Of a DNA stretch of 23,747 nucleotides, positions 1 to 9,300 are shown in pieces. The notes beneath the pieces were generated by a model. That model was not told the DNA's origin. It saw only the letters and a program-made list of their open reading frames with translations, and ran no database searches. Source of the DNA: Gammaproteobacteria bacterium UBA4475 (GTDB lineage Bacteria > Pseudomonadota > Gammaproteobacteria > Pseudomonadales > Azotimanducaceae). Made by a program: the position numbers and the translations under genes. Each line of letters begins with the position of its first letter. The stretch's first letter is position 1. Location: assembly GCA_002389265.1 (NCBI GenBank), contig DGOD01000135.1, positions 21,483-45,229 of the forward strand, in the 5' to 3' direction.

Positions 1-1302
1 CTCGTTAAATATATGGGATTCGCTGACTCGATTCTGTGGTGTGCCGGTACCGTGAGCCTGAATATAAGTTCGCTGTCGCAGGGCCTTTTCGCCCAAGATG
101 GCGCGAATAACCCCCAGTGCCTTGCCGACGGTCAGGTAATTGCCTATTCCGGGACCGGGAATCGATTTTTTGAAGCCATCGGCGTTAATAAACACGTCTG
201 CCACAGAGCCGTAGATGTTGGCGCCCATTTCGACTGCGAGCTCGTCATCGAACAGCACGATAAACTGTGATGCCTCAGCGAGCGTGAAGCCGCAATTATC
301 ACCAAAGGGCCGACAAGCGCGCTGATGATCGGTAGCGCCACCGCCATCAAGTTTGCTTAAGGCCTCGTCTTCAGCGAGGGCCCCCATAGTGCGATAACCT
401 TCAATGACCTCGGGCGTCAGCGGTGCTTCGCTCGTACCGACGATCACTGCTCGAGACTTGCCAGAGCGAATATCCTGAATGCCCTGGCGCAAGTTGTACA
501 GAAAGGTCGCGCAGGCGCCAACATTGGCGCCCGTGGTGCCGACGCTACCGAGGATATAGGCATTGACGAAGTCGGCGGTCATTTCCGCCAGGCTCAGTGC
601 ACAATTTTTTGAACTGACGCGTTTACCCAATAACGAAGCCTGAAGCATGCCGCCAGCGCCGTTGTAATCCAGCTGGCCCATGGCGCTGCTGGCATACACG
701 GAAATCTGGTCCGCTGGCACCTTTTGGCGAATAAGATCCCAGTCGAAGCCCAGAGAATTAATCGCATCGGAGGCGGCATATACCGTTAATTGTAGGCCGC
801 GCGGATGATTACGAGACTGGTAAAGGGTTTCTGGATTGAATCCCGTGGGTAATTGGCCGCCAGAATTCACTCTGGATGCTCGCGAATCCGGGAATAGAAT
901 ATCCAGATGCTGATCGGCGGTCACCAGCACATTAACGTTGTCGAGGGACGTAACCTGCCAACCTGGCGGAATGCTGTCGGGCAGTTGATTGCGCTTGAGA
1001 GCAAATGTCATGGGCTCGCTGGCACTTGGGTTCAGTCTGGCATTTTTATGTACGAGAATCGCGTTCGGTTCGAACAGGTTGTTTTCCAACTTCCGCACAA
1101 GGGTATGTTGACGGATGAAACCTTTTTGCTCAGCGGTCAGAGGTCCGCTCAATTGCATCAATCCAGCGAGTGACTGCCAGGTGTCATCGGCCATCTCTGT
1201 CCCAAGGTTATCAATGACCAGGCGCCGGTAGCCATGATGCCCAGAACTTCTGCCAGCTGGGTTGATACCACCGATGCCGACTATTACAGGAAGGCGAGAC
1301 AA
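1..1302 (-). CDS. fabY: FabY-type beta-ketoacyl-ACP synthase, partial (C-terminus beyond left edge)
   Basis: A 434-codon uninterrupted frame reads leftwards off the window edge. The N-terminus begins with (M)SRLPVIVGIGG and continues AGRSSGHHGYRR, which matches my memory of Pseudomonas FabY (PA5174). That enzyme condenses acetyl-CoA with malonyl-ACP to start fatty acid synthesis in place of FabH. The thiolase-fold active-site Cys lies at about residue 264 (GACATF) and the first catalytic His at about residue 417 (QAHGTGTPQNR). The second His and last third of the protein lie outside the window; the family is about 630 residues. The start is a TTG at 1302, chosen because CAGGAG lies 8 nt upstream and the first residues align with the family. 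It could be another KAS of the same family, but FabY fits best. Confidence 0.85.
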   Translation of the reverse strand, partial: MSRLPVIVGIGGINPAGRSSGHHGYRRLVIDNLGTEMADDTWQSLAGLMQLSGPLTAEQKGFIRQHTLVRKLENNLFEPNAILVHKNARLNPSASEPMTFALKRNQLPDSIPPGWQVTSLDNVNVLVTADQHLDILFPDSRASRVNSGGQLPTGFNPETLYQSRNHPRGLQLTVYAASDAINSLGFDWDLIRQKVPADQISVYASSAMGQLDYNGAGGMLQASLLGKRVSSKNCALSLAEMTADFVNAYILGSVGTTGANVGACATFLYNLRQGIQDIRSGKSRAVIVGTSEAPLTPEVIEGYRTMGALAEDEALSKLDGGGATDHQRACRPFGDNCGFTLAEASQFIVLFDDELAVEMGANIYGSVADVFINADGFKKSIPGPGIGNYLTVGKALGVIRAILGEKALRQRTYIQAHGTGTPQNRVSESHIFNE

Positions 1303-1334
1303 GAATTTAACTCCTGAAGAGAGTGTAAGAATAA

Positions 1335-1356
1335 CAATTGATCAATGTGTTCATTG
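1335..1356. promoter_or_regulatory. overlapping palindromes upstream of fabY (possible operator)
   Basis: The leader of fabY holds a perfect 10-bp palindrome ATTGATCAAT (1337-1346) that shares bases with a second inverted repeat, CAATG-TGTT-CATTG (1343-1356). They lie 35-55 bases upstream of the TTG start, where a promoter and operator would be expected. No regulator can be named from the sequence; binding is inferred from symmetry and position only. Confidence 0.3.
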
Positions 1357-1406
1357 TACGGTCATGGGCCCGCATAAATCTACTCGATAAACACGGACCT
1401 CGAGGA

Positions 1407-2582
1407 TTAAACGATCTCGATGGCGACCGCCGTGGCTTCACCGCCACCGATGCACAAAGACGCGATACCGCGCTTTAAGCCGCGCTGCTTTAATGCATGC
1501 ATTAGCGTCACGATCAATCGCGACCCGGTAGAGCCGATTGGGTGGCCCTGGGCGCAGGCGCCGCCGTGAATGTTGACCTTGGCAGGATCCAATCCCAGGT
1601 CCTGGATGGCGGCCATGGTGACCATGGCGAAAGCTTCGTTAATTTCAAATAAGTCGATGTCGTCTTTGTGCCAGCCGATTTGCGTCAGTAATTTTTCGAT
1701 GGCGCCCACAGGTGCAATAGTAAACTCCGAAGGGTCGCGGGAATTGGTACTGTGCCCAACAATTCTCGCCATGGGTTGCAATTGATGGGTCTTGATAGCG
1801 TCATCGCTGGCTAATACCAGTGCCGAGGCGCCGTCGGAAATTGAGCTTGAATTAGCCGCGGTGACAGTGCCGTCTGCGCTGAAGGCGGGTCGTAGCGTCG
1901 GAATTTTGTCAAGATTGGCTTTGCCAGGTTGTTCATCGTCGGTCACCGTGGTTTCACCACTACGGTTTTTGACCGTCACGGCGATAGTTTCAGCAACCAG
2001 GCTGCCGTCGGCAATGGCTTGCTGCGCTCGAGTTAGGGACTGAATCGCAAAGTTATCCATATCTTGTCGCGTCATCTGGTAGCGATCAGCCATCTCTTGG
2101 GCAAATGCGCCCATCAGATGTCCTGTTCGAGCATCCTCCAGACCATCAGTAAACATGCAGTCCTGAATCTCACCGTGGCCCATACGAAAACCGCCGCGGG
2201 CTTTCGGTAGCAGATAAGGCGCATTTGTCATGCTTTCCATGCCGCCTGCGACCATAATTTTGTTGGTGCCAGCCTTGATCAAATCATGGGCCAACATGGT
2301 CGCCTTCATACCTGAACCGCACAGCTTATTAATCGTGGTGGCGCCTGTCGTGACAGGAATGCCTGCTTCAATGGCAGCCTGACGCGCCGGGCCCTGACGC
2401 AGACCTGCGGCGAGGACGCAGCCCATGATAACCTCGTCGATATCGGCGCCAGTAAGGCCCGCGCGGCTGATGGCGGCGGCGATGGCCGTCGTGCCAAGGT
2501 CGACGGAGGTCAGGCTCGATAAACTGCCTTGAAAGGCGCCCATGGGTGTTCTTGCGCCAGCGGCGATGTAAACGTCAGTCAT
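1407..2582 (-). CDS. acetyl-CoA C-acetyltransferase (biosynthetic thiolase)
   Basis: The 391-residue length and motifs are those of a class II thiolase (AtoB/PhaA/ThlA type), which reversibly condenses two acetyl-CoA to acetoacetyl-CoA. The nucleophile is Cys88 in NKLCGSGMKA. His347 is in GHPIGSTG and the general-base Cys377 is in CIGGGEA, each one residue off the Zoogloea PhaA numbering (89/348/378). The INEAF motif is also present. The block before His347 reads GGACAQGHP rather than the usual GGAIALGHP, a known variant type. It lies 104 bp upstream of fabY on the same strand, with a palindromic spacer, so the two may be transcribed separately. The role could be PHB synthesis, ketone or fatty acid breakdown; no phaB/phaC is in view. 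Confidence 0.9.
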   Translation of the reverse strand: MTDVYIAAGARTPMGAFQGSLSSLTSVDLGTTAIAAAISRAGLTGADIDEVIMGCVLAAGLRQGPARQAAIEAGIPVTTGATTINKLCGSGMKATMLAHDLIKAGTNKIMVAGGMESMTNAPYLLPKARGGFRMGHGEIQDCMFTDGLEDARTGHLMGAFAQEMADRYQMTRQDMDNFAIQSLTRAQQAIADGSLVAETIAVTVKNRSGETTVTDDEQPGKANLDKIPTLRPAFSADGTVTAANSSSISDGASALVLASDDAIKTHQLQPMARIVGHSTNSRDPSEFTIAPVGAIEKLLTQIGWHKDDIDLFEINEAFAMVTMAAIQDLGLDPAKVNIHGGACAQGHPIGSTGSRLIVTLMHALKQRGLKRGIASLCIGGGEATAVAIEIV

Positions 2583-2725
2583 AATCAGTCTCGTCTCTTG
2601 GGTATGAGAAATAAAGATAAGTAATCGTAATTAATAATAAGTAATGCTAAAAAATTATCGCCCCGATGGCACGGTTTTGATGAAATCCAGCGGCTGGCGT
2701 TATGGCCGTTTGCCAGACTGCCCCA

Positions 2726-3862
2726 TCAGGCAAATTGTTGGGTTAATAGACGCCAATGGCGACGTTGCCGGTTTAAGTTCAATTCAAGCTCCTGCAACTG
2801 GTGATGTAATTCTGTTTCATCCCAACGTTGCTTCAGTTTGGCGGTTTTCAACTCCAATTTGCGCTGCCGACAAAGCGCCCAGGCATTCAGGCTATGCACT
2901 AACTGTTCGTACTCGGCTTCGAGCAGGTTCAGCCATTGCTCTTTGTTACTCGGTCGAGATTGCAGCACTTGGGCGCTGGCGTAAGCGAGCTGCATTTTGG
3001 CCCGGCTCTGCTCAATCTTTTCTGGCGCAACCTGTTTAAGGTGGTGGGCCAGATGACACCATGACAAGGCTTTGATCAGCCATTTTGTCGGGTCGAAATG
3101 ATACCACCTCACGCCATTTCTGTAATCCCACTGGAAGGTGTGATGGAAATTGTGATATCCCTCGCCGTAAGTCAGCAACGCGATCAGCGGGTTGTCTCGA
3201 GAGGAGTTCTGGTCGGAATAAGGCTGACTGCCCCAGGCGTGTGCCAGAGAGTTGATGAGGAACGTCGTATGATGACCGATCACCAGGCGGAAAAATCCAA
3301 GTAATAGCAGACCGCCCATGGGGTCATTAAATAGCCAGCCGAGTGCCAAGGGCAATAAGATGTTTAGGCTGAAGGCCAGTGTCAGATAGTGTTTGTGCTG
3401 CCAGGCAACGACCGGGTCGCGGTCCAGATCGGTGATGTTGCTATAGTCCTTGGTTGTCGCGGGATAATCGCGAAGCATCCAGCCCATATGGGAATACCAC
3501 AAGCCGCGGCGCGAGGAGTAAGGGTCCAGATCCGGATCGTCGGTGTGTCGATGATGGTTGCGGTGGTCAGCACACCAGTTTCGAATTGAGTTTTGGACTG
3601 CCAGCGCGCCGCCCAGAGCAAACATCAGGCGCGGCAGAAGGCTTGCCGAATAGGCTTTGTGGGACCAAAGGCGGTGATACCCGGCGGTGATGGATAAGCC
3701 ATTCCAGGCGAGCATTAACCCTAACAGCACCCACAAGCCCGGGTGATAGCCATGGGTGATGCCATGCCAGGGAACGCCGAGCGCAGCGACGAGGCTGGTA
3801 CTGGTGAAGATGGCAAGGACGTCAAATCGTCGAGGTGTTGCGTGTTGCTGTTGTTGTTTCAT
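2726..3862 (-). CDS. membrane acyl-CoA/acyl-lipid delta-9-type fatty acid desaturase
   Basis: This 378-residue integral membrane di-iron desaturase has the three histidine boxes in order: HRLWSH (63-68), HRNHHRH (100-106) and HNFHH (236-240, in EGYHNFHH). Hydrophobic segments near residues 14-58, 75-90 and 155-205 fit the usual four-helix topology. The family uses O2 and an electron donor to put a cis double bond into acyl chains, as in stearoyl-CoA desaturase and Pseudomonas DesB. The last ~95 residues (about 285-378) are a charged, Leu/Gln/Arg-rich tail that looks like a coiled coil and is not part of the catalytic core. The start has AGGA 8 nt upstream. It is divergent from the MaoC-like gene. 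Substrate (CoA or phospholipid) is not determined. Confidence 0.9.
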   Translation of the reverse strand: MKQQQQHATPRRFDVLAIFTSTSLVAALGVPWHGITHGYHPGLWVLLGLMLAWNGLSITAGYHRLWSHKAYSASLLPRLMFALGGALAVQNSIRNWCADHRNHHRHTDDPDLDPYSSRRGLWYSHMGWMLRDYPATTKDYSNITDLDRDPVVAWQHKHYLTLAFSLNILLPLALGWLFNDPMGGLLLLGFFRLVIGHHTTFLINSLAHAWGSQPYSDQNSSRDNPLIALLTYGEGYHNFHHTFQWDYRNGVRWYHFDPTKWLIKALSWCHLAHHLKQVAPEKIEQSRAKMQLAYASAQVLQSRPSNKEQWLNLLEAEYEQLVHSLNAWALCRQRKLELKTAKLKQRWDETELHHQLQELELNLNRQRRHWRLLTQQFA

Positions 3863-4023
3863 AAGGTGGATCCTATTTTAGGGATACCCGGAAATCAACG
3901 GTTCAAATTAAAACGCTTGTGATATGCTCCGGCAACGCGACGTTTTGCACTGGATCGTGGCTGATAGAGAGCCCGTTCGGTGGCAATGACGCAAATTAAT
4001 AGGATCAATTGAAGGAATGTCAT

Positions 4024-4506
4024 ATGACCTCGAAAGCAGAAGCAGCACTGGCGATATTTAAATCCTATGAAGGTGAGGAGGAGGGTGTCGGCGAGTGGTT
4101 TCAAATCGATCAAGCTCGAATTAACCTGTTCGCAGATGCCACCATGGATCATCAATTTATTCATATTGATCCCGTCAAATCGGCACAGCTGTCGCCCTAT
4201 AAGGTGACGATCGCTCACGGCTTCCTGACGCTGTCGCTGATTGTGCATCTGGGTGCAAGTATTGCGCCGAAGAAACCGGCGGCCTTGGATGGTATCTATA
4301 TGGGGGTCAATTACGGTCTGGATAAAGTCCGGTTTCCAGCGCCTGTGCCGGTGGATTCGTTCGTGCGCGCGCGGCACACGTTAATGTCAGCGGAGCTTAA
4401 AAACCCGAATACGATTCAGGTCAAGCGGCAGGTTACTGTCGAGCTGCAGGGTGGCGACAAGCCTGTCTGTATTGCCGAGTCTTTAACTCGGCTTATGTAT
4501 GGTTGA
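4024..4506 (+). CDS. MaoC-like hot-dog fold dehydratase (NodN / R-hydratase type)
   Basis: A 160-residue single hot-dog domain. It has the hydratase-2 signature ATMDHQFIHIDP (residues 39-50), with the likely catalytic pair Asp42 and His47, then IAHGFLTLSLI, the family's second motif. Such proteins hydrate trans-2-enoyl-CoA to (R)-3-hydroxyacyl-CoA (PhaJ/MaoC) or do related steps. I prefer the ATG at 4024 because AAGGAA sits just upstream; a TTG at 4009 would add five residues but places the SD inside the gene. It is divergent from the desaturase across about 160 bp and precedes fumarase. The neighbours suggest acyl-CoA metabolism; the exact substrate is unknown. Confidence 0.82.
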   Translation: MTSKAEAALAIFKSYEGEEEGVGEWFQIDQARINLFADATMDHQFIHIDPVKSAQLSPYKVTIAHGFLTLSLIVHLGASIAPKKPAALDGIYMGVNYGLDKVRFPAPVPVDSFVRARHTLMSAELKNPNTIQVKRQVTVELQGGDKPVCIAESLTRLMYG

Positions 4507-4594
4507 CGGCGTGGGTGCGAGGTTGTCGTCAAATTTGATTGCCGACCTACAGAACCCGCTGAAATAGATGTAATGGGATAAAAAATTGCGGTTC

Positions 4595-4625
4595 GAGCCC
4601 GATTGACGCTAAGTCAAGCGGGCTC
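4595..4625 (+). promoter_or_regulatory. stem-loop in the fumarase leader
   Basis: Two 13-base arms, GAGCCCGATTGAC (4595-4607) and GTCAAGCGGGCTC (4613-4625), pair except for one mismatch around a 5-base loop. The hairpin ends 26 bases before the fumarase ATG, which is preceded by GAAGGAAAA as ribosome site. No T-run follows on the plus strand, so it is not a standard terminator for the MaoC gene. It may be an mRNA-stabilising or regulatory leader structure, or a protein-binding palindrome. Confidence 0.4.
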
Positions 4626-4651
4626 TCGACGATTCTGGCGAAGGAAAATAC

Positions 4652-6175
4652 ATGACGGTAATTACCAAAGAAGATCTGGTGCAAAGCATTCAGGATGCGC
4701 TGCAGTACATCTCATACTACCATCCGGTGGATTTTATACAGGCCATGAATGCCGCCTATGAGCGGGAGGAATCTAGTGCGGCGAAAGATGCCATGGCACA
4801 GATCCTGATTAATTCGCGCATGTGTGCCGAGGGCAATCGGCCGATCTGTCAAGACACAGGGATTGTCAATGTCTTCATTTCGGTAGGTATGAATGTTCGC
4901 TTTGAAACGGATCAGTCCCTCGAAGACATGATCAATGAGGGGGTGCGGCGCGCCTACCTGCTACCAGATAATGTGCTACGTGCCTCGGTGCTGGCTGATC
5001 CTGCCGGCAAGCGAATCAATACGAAAGACAATACCCCAGCTGTGATTCACACCGAGCTGGTTCCCGGCGATACAGTTGATATCCATGTGGCCGCGAAAGG
5101 CGGTGGTTCGGAGGCCAAGTCTAAGCTGGCGATGTTAAATCCTGCCGATAGCATTGTCGATTGGGTGATCAAGACGGTACCGACCATGGGCGCAGGCTGG
5201 TGCCCGCCAGGCATGCTGGGGATTGGTATTGGCGGGACGGCAGAAAAAGCGATGTTGCTGGCTAAACGTTCGCTGATGGATCCCATTGATATTTATGACC
5301 TGCAGGCTCGAGGGCCGTCATCCAGAGTGGAAGAGCTACGTCTGGAGATTTTTGAGAAGGTCAACGGCCTGGGAATTGGTGCCCAAGGCTTGGGCGGTTT
5401 AACCACCGTGCTGGATGTCAAAATTCTGGATTACCCGACTCATGCAGCAAACCTGCCCGTCGCGATGATACCCAACTGTGCAGCGACTCGGCATGTTCAC
5501 TTTGTGCTGGATGGCAGCGGCAGTGTTGACCTAAAGCCGCCTCAACTTGAGGACTGGCCAAAAATTACCTGGGAGGCTGGCCCGAATTCTCGGCGAGTCA
5601 ATCTGGATGACATCACCCGCGAGGATGTCGCAAGTTGGCAGCCGGGGGAAACCTTGTTACTCAGCGGCAAGATGCTGACGGGTCGGGATGCCGCGCACAA
5701 ACGTATCCGTGATCTGCTGGAGCGGGGTGAGAGTCTGCCCGAAGGTGTTGATCTCGCCGGACGGTTTATTTACTACGTAGGCCCTGTGGATCCTGTCCGC
5801 GAAGAAGTTGTTGGTCCTGCTGGACCGACTACGGCGACCCGAATGGATGGTTTTACCGAGATGATGCTGGCCCAGACTGGGTTGTTGGGCATGATTGGCA
5901 AAGCCGAGCGCGGCCCGGTGGCGATCGATGCAATCAAAAAGCATCGAGCCGTTTACTTGATGGCTGTGGGTGGGGCCGCATTTCTGGTTTCAAAGGCTAT
6001 TCGTAAGTCCAGAATCGTCGCTTTCGAAGATTTGGGCATGGAGGCTATTCATGAATTTGAGGTGGAAGACATGCCGGTGACCGTTGCGGTGGATTCCAAC
6101 GGTGAGTCGGTCCATATCACCGGACCCAAGTTATGGCGGTCGAAAATTGGCCTCCTGCCAGTGCTGGAAATTTAA
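4652..6175 (+). CDS. fumA: class I fumarate hydratase ([4Fe-4S], FumA/FumB type)
   Basis: This 507-residue protein converts fumarate to L-malate in the TCA cycle. The N-terminal part is the alpha-type domain with CQDTGIV (Cys66), GAGWCPPG (Cys184) and IPNCAATRH (Cys276). Their spacing (118 and 92 residues) is close to that of the three E. coli FumA cluster ligands (119 and 94), which supports a [4Fe-4S] dehydratase. From about residue 330 the beta-type domain follows, with LSGKMLTGRDAAHKR and GPTTATRMD. Both domains are in one chain, as in FumA/B. The cluster is oxygen-sensitive in this family. The gene appears monocistronic, with a hairpin leader and a 195-bp spacer before the carboxylase. 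It could act on related dicarboxylates, but fumarase is by far the best call. Confidence 0.93.
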   Translation: MTVITKEDLVQSIQDALQYISYYHPVDFIQAMNAAYEREESSAAKDAMAQILINSRMCAEGNRPICQDTGIVNVFISVGMNVRFETDQSLEDMINEGVRRAYLLPDNVLRASVLADPAGKRINTKDNTPAVIHTELVPGDTVDIHVAAKGGGSEAKSKLAMLNPADSIVDWVIKTVPTMGAGWCPPGMLGIGIGGTAEKAMLLAKRSLMDPIDIYDLQARGPSSRVEELRLEIFEKVNGLGIGAQGLGGLTTVLDVKILDYPTHAANLPVAMIPNCAATRHVHFVLDGSGSVDLKPPQLEDWPKITWEAGPNSRRVNLDDITREDVASWQPGETLLLSGKMLTGRDAAHKRIRDLLERGESLPEGVDLAGRFIYYVGPVDPVREEVVGPAGPTTATRMDGFTEMMLAQTGLLGMIGKAERGPVAIDAIKKHRAVYLMAVGGAAFLVSKAIRKSRIVAFEDLGMEAIHEFEVEDMPVTVAVDSNGESVHITGPKLWRSKIGLLPVLEI

Positions 6176-6203
6176 GCCGACTTTTTTGGTTTTTGGTTGA
6201 ATA

Positions 6204-6209
6204 TATAAT
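6204..6209 (+). promoter_or_regulatory. candidate -10 box between fumarase and the carboxylase
   Basis: A perfect TATAAT lies 29 bases after the fumarase stop in an AT-rich stretch. No convincing TTGACA-like box is seen 16-18 bases upstream. An inverted repeat GACCAG (6286-6291)/CTGGTC (6302-6307) lies downstream in the presumed leader. If used, it would give the carboxylase its own promoter with a leader of about 150 nt. Confidence 0.3.
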
Positions 6210-6370
6210 AGCTTAAAAATCAATCGGTTAAGTTTTTTATTGGCGGTTGTGGCGTTGCTTGCTCGCCGTCATTAGAGTACATTACGACCAGGCAACCCGG
6301 TCTGGTCTCTGGGTCTATATTTATTATCATTTGGCGGCGCTCCTTGAGGGCGCGCCGGCGAATCAATGGA

Positions 6371-9300
6371 ATGCAATTTCTTATGGGGCACGAATCTTCC
6401 TCTGTGGACCAGCTGTACCTGAACGCCGAGACTCTGGCTCAGGATTTCTCCTTATTTCCTCGTCGTCAAAGTGCTTCTGTGATTGGCGGTCTGCTGAATA
6501 ACAAGCAGATTGAGGCGAGGGTTAAACAACTGCGGGGCATGGAAGTTGATGCCTATATTGCCGCGACCGTGGCACCGACTGAAGAGTCAACTCGCCCGGG
6601 CGCGAAAGATGTCGTTGCGGCCCTTGATGTGCCGGTCGCTAATGTGATCGAGCGTGGCCCTTTCTACTGTGCGGAACTCTCCTTTGATTTTAATGGAACC
6701 AGCCGAAAAGTCGGTCTGATCGCCCAAAACCGAGCCCATGGCTCAGGTGTCTGGGGCCCGGAACATCACGAGTTGGCCTCAAAAATGGCGGGTCATTTTG
6801 CGGCTCGCTCGATGCCTATTGTCACCTTTATGGATACGCCGGGAGCGGACCCTTACGAATTAGCCAACTCACAAAATCAGGCACACTCAATCTCACGGCT
6901 GATTGCTGAGCTTTGCAATGTCGATGTTCCGACATTGGGCATCATTATTGGCCAGGGCTACTCAGGCGGTGCCATTCCGCTGGCAGCGAGTAATTTGTTG
7001 TTGTCGGTGCGAACCGGCGTGTTTAACACGATTCATCCCAAGTCATTAGCTAATCTGGTGCGGCGCTATAACTTGTCGTGGCAGGAGTGCGCGCAATTTG
7101 TCGGCGTGTCTTCCTATGAACTGTATATGCAAGGCAATATCGATGGTGTGATCGACTATGATCCAGGCGAAACTGAGACCATTGGTCATTTAAGAGATGC
7201 CATTGTTCAGGGGCTCACCTCTATCGAAGATGGAACTCGAGAATTTATTGGCAAACACCCTGAGATTTTCGATCACTACCAGCGCAATGTTAAGCGTTAT
7301 CTTAACCCCTCCGATTTTTTGTCAGCAATCAATGCCAGCTCCACTTTAAAGCTTCGAGTTTCACCGACGGAATACCCTAATGTCTTTGGTGCAGCCTATC
7401 GTTATTTGCGTTATCTGGGATTGCGTAAACGTATCAAGAGTACAACCACTACCCAGTACGGTCGTTTGGCGAATTCCAAAATTCCGGAAGGGGAGTTAGC
7501 GCAGCGATTACACCGAGAGCGTCGAGCAGCATTTCTGGGCTGGCTGCAGGACCCGGACAAAATTCTCTACGAGGATGTGCTGAGTAAATCCTGGAAGAGC
7601 TATGTAGATAAAAAATCAGTCGTTGGCGACGAACGCGGACGTATTGCCCAACTGATATTTGGCGAGCCGACCCGTAATTATCAGATAGCTAAAAAAGAAC
7701 TTTGTCTGGTCACTGGCCTGCATCTCTACAATCGCTGGAAGGGTAGCGCGAAAGATAATTTATCGGCGTTAATCCTGCACATGGATAATGAGGATGCGAG
7801 TGCGTATCTGCTCCATTCAAGGGATATTAAGGATGTTAAAGGCCTGCTTGGCGCAATGTCCAATACCGACAATGTGTTTGTCGGCCATGTAAAACGTAAG
7901 TTTTCATTTGAGGGTAAGAAGCTATTTGATGCGGATTATATCCAAGAGAAGGCCGCTGATTTTCTTGTCGGTCAACTCATCGCTGAACTCAACCTAATTC
8001 TTGAAGGTGGCTCCTTGTACGACAGTGAAAAACTGGCCGGTGAAAACCTGTCTGAATTCACTCGTAAGCTGATCGATAGTGGGGAAGAGCATCCGATACA
8101 GCTGAATCGAAGACTCCTTGAAGATAGCCTGTGGTCCTATATTGAGCGCAAGCGTAGCCAGGTAGATCCTATCGCTGAACAAGACCGCTCAATTCTCGAT
8201 GTCATCTTTGACGAAGATATTCGTCATGATTTCGTGGCTGAATGTCAGAACCTGATTATCTTTGGCGTGCTATATGACAACCTGATCAGCGAGTTGGCAT
8301 CAGTTGCAAGACAGGCCCATGAATCAAGAGCGCTGCCTGCAGAGTTTATTCAACAGTTGATCGACAAATCCATCAGCGAAGTCTGCGATCTTGATATTGT
8401 TGCAGGTCAGGACAAGGCTGAAATTAATAAGCGTTTTGCGGTTTGGGTGCAGGAGTTGTCGAGCTACTCGCGCAGCGGTGTCTTTCTAAAGTCCGTTGAA
8501 GAATGGATTCGAGTGGTCCATAAGGACAAGTCTGATACCCTGTTTGTGGTTGTGAGTTTTTTCTTTGAAAAACTATTGCCCGAGTATTACTCCAGCCAAA
8601 ATAGTGGCAAGCGCTATGAAGGAAAAATCGAACCAGTTCGTATTGGCCGCCGCAAAGATTTTTGGAATAGATTGAATATTGCCTATCGCGATCTTTTGTT
8701 TCATGAGCAATTGAACCGTGAAAAGCGTTCGAAACGGACTACGTACGAATCGTTGTTAAATCTGTATGTGAAAAATTTCACAGAATTAAATGATACGTTG
8801 ATGTCAGCGAACCCGGTAGATTTCCCCACCTTCCGGCCTTCGATTGAAGCGGCGTTAAAGAATAATATCCGACCTTCGGGGCTGATCACCGGTATGGGTG
8901 ATTTTACCACCGAGACCGGCTGTTACCGGGTTGGCTTGGTAATGTCCAATGTTGCCTTTCAGGCAGGTAGTATCGACAATTCTGACTGCGTTCGATTCTG
9001 TAAGCTATTGGTTGAATGTGCTGTGCAACAGGTTCCTGTTGTCTGTTTTATCTCCTCCGGTGGTATGCAGACTAAAGAAGGTGCTGCAGCCTTGTTTACG
9101 ATGGCAGTGATTAACGATCGGATAACGCGATTTGTGCGAGACAACGACCTGCCTATCATAATGTTCGGCTTTGGAGATTGTACCGGTGGCGCACAGGCAA
9201 GTTTTGTGACTCACCCGCTGGTTCAGAATTATTATTTTAGCGGCGCCAGTATGCCATTTGCTGGTCAAACAGTGGTTGAGCGGAACTTGCCTTATACCTG

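Noticed and set aside
2644..3039. Plus-strand open frame of 131 codons
   Set aside because: Most of it is antisense to the C-terminal part of the desaturase gene, it has no SD and its translation shows no family features.
3895..4377. Minus-strand open frame of 160 codons
   Set aside because: It lies opposite the MaoC-like gene, has a low-quality Arg/His-rich translation and no recognisable motif.
6247..6501. Short plus-strand frame over the carboxylase start
   Set aside because: It overlaps the start of the carboxylase in another frame and encodes no recognisable protein.
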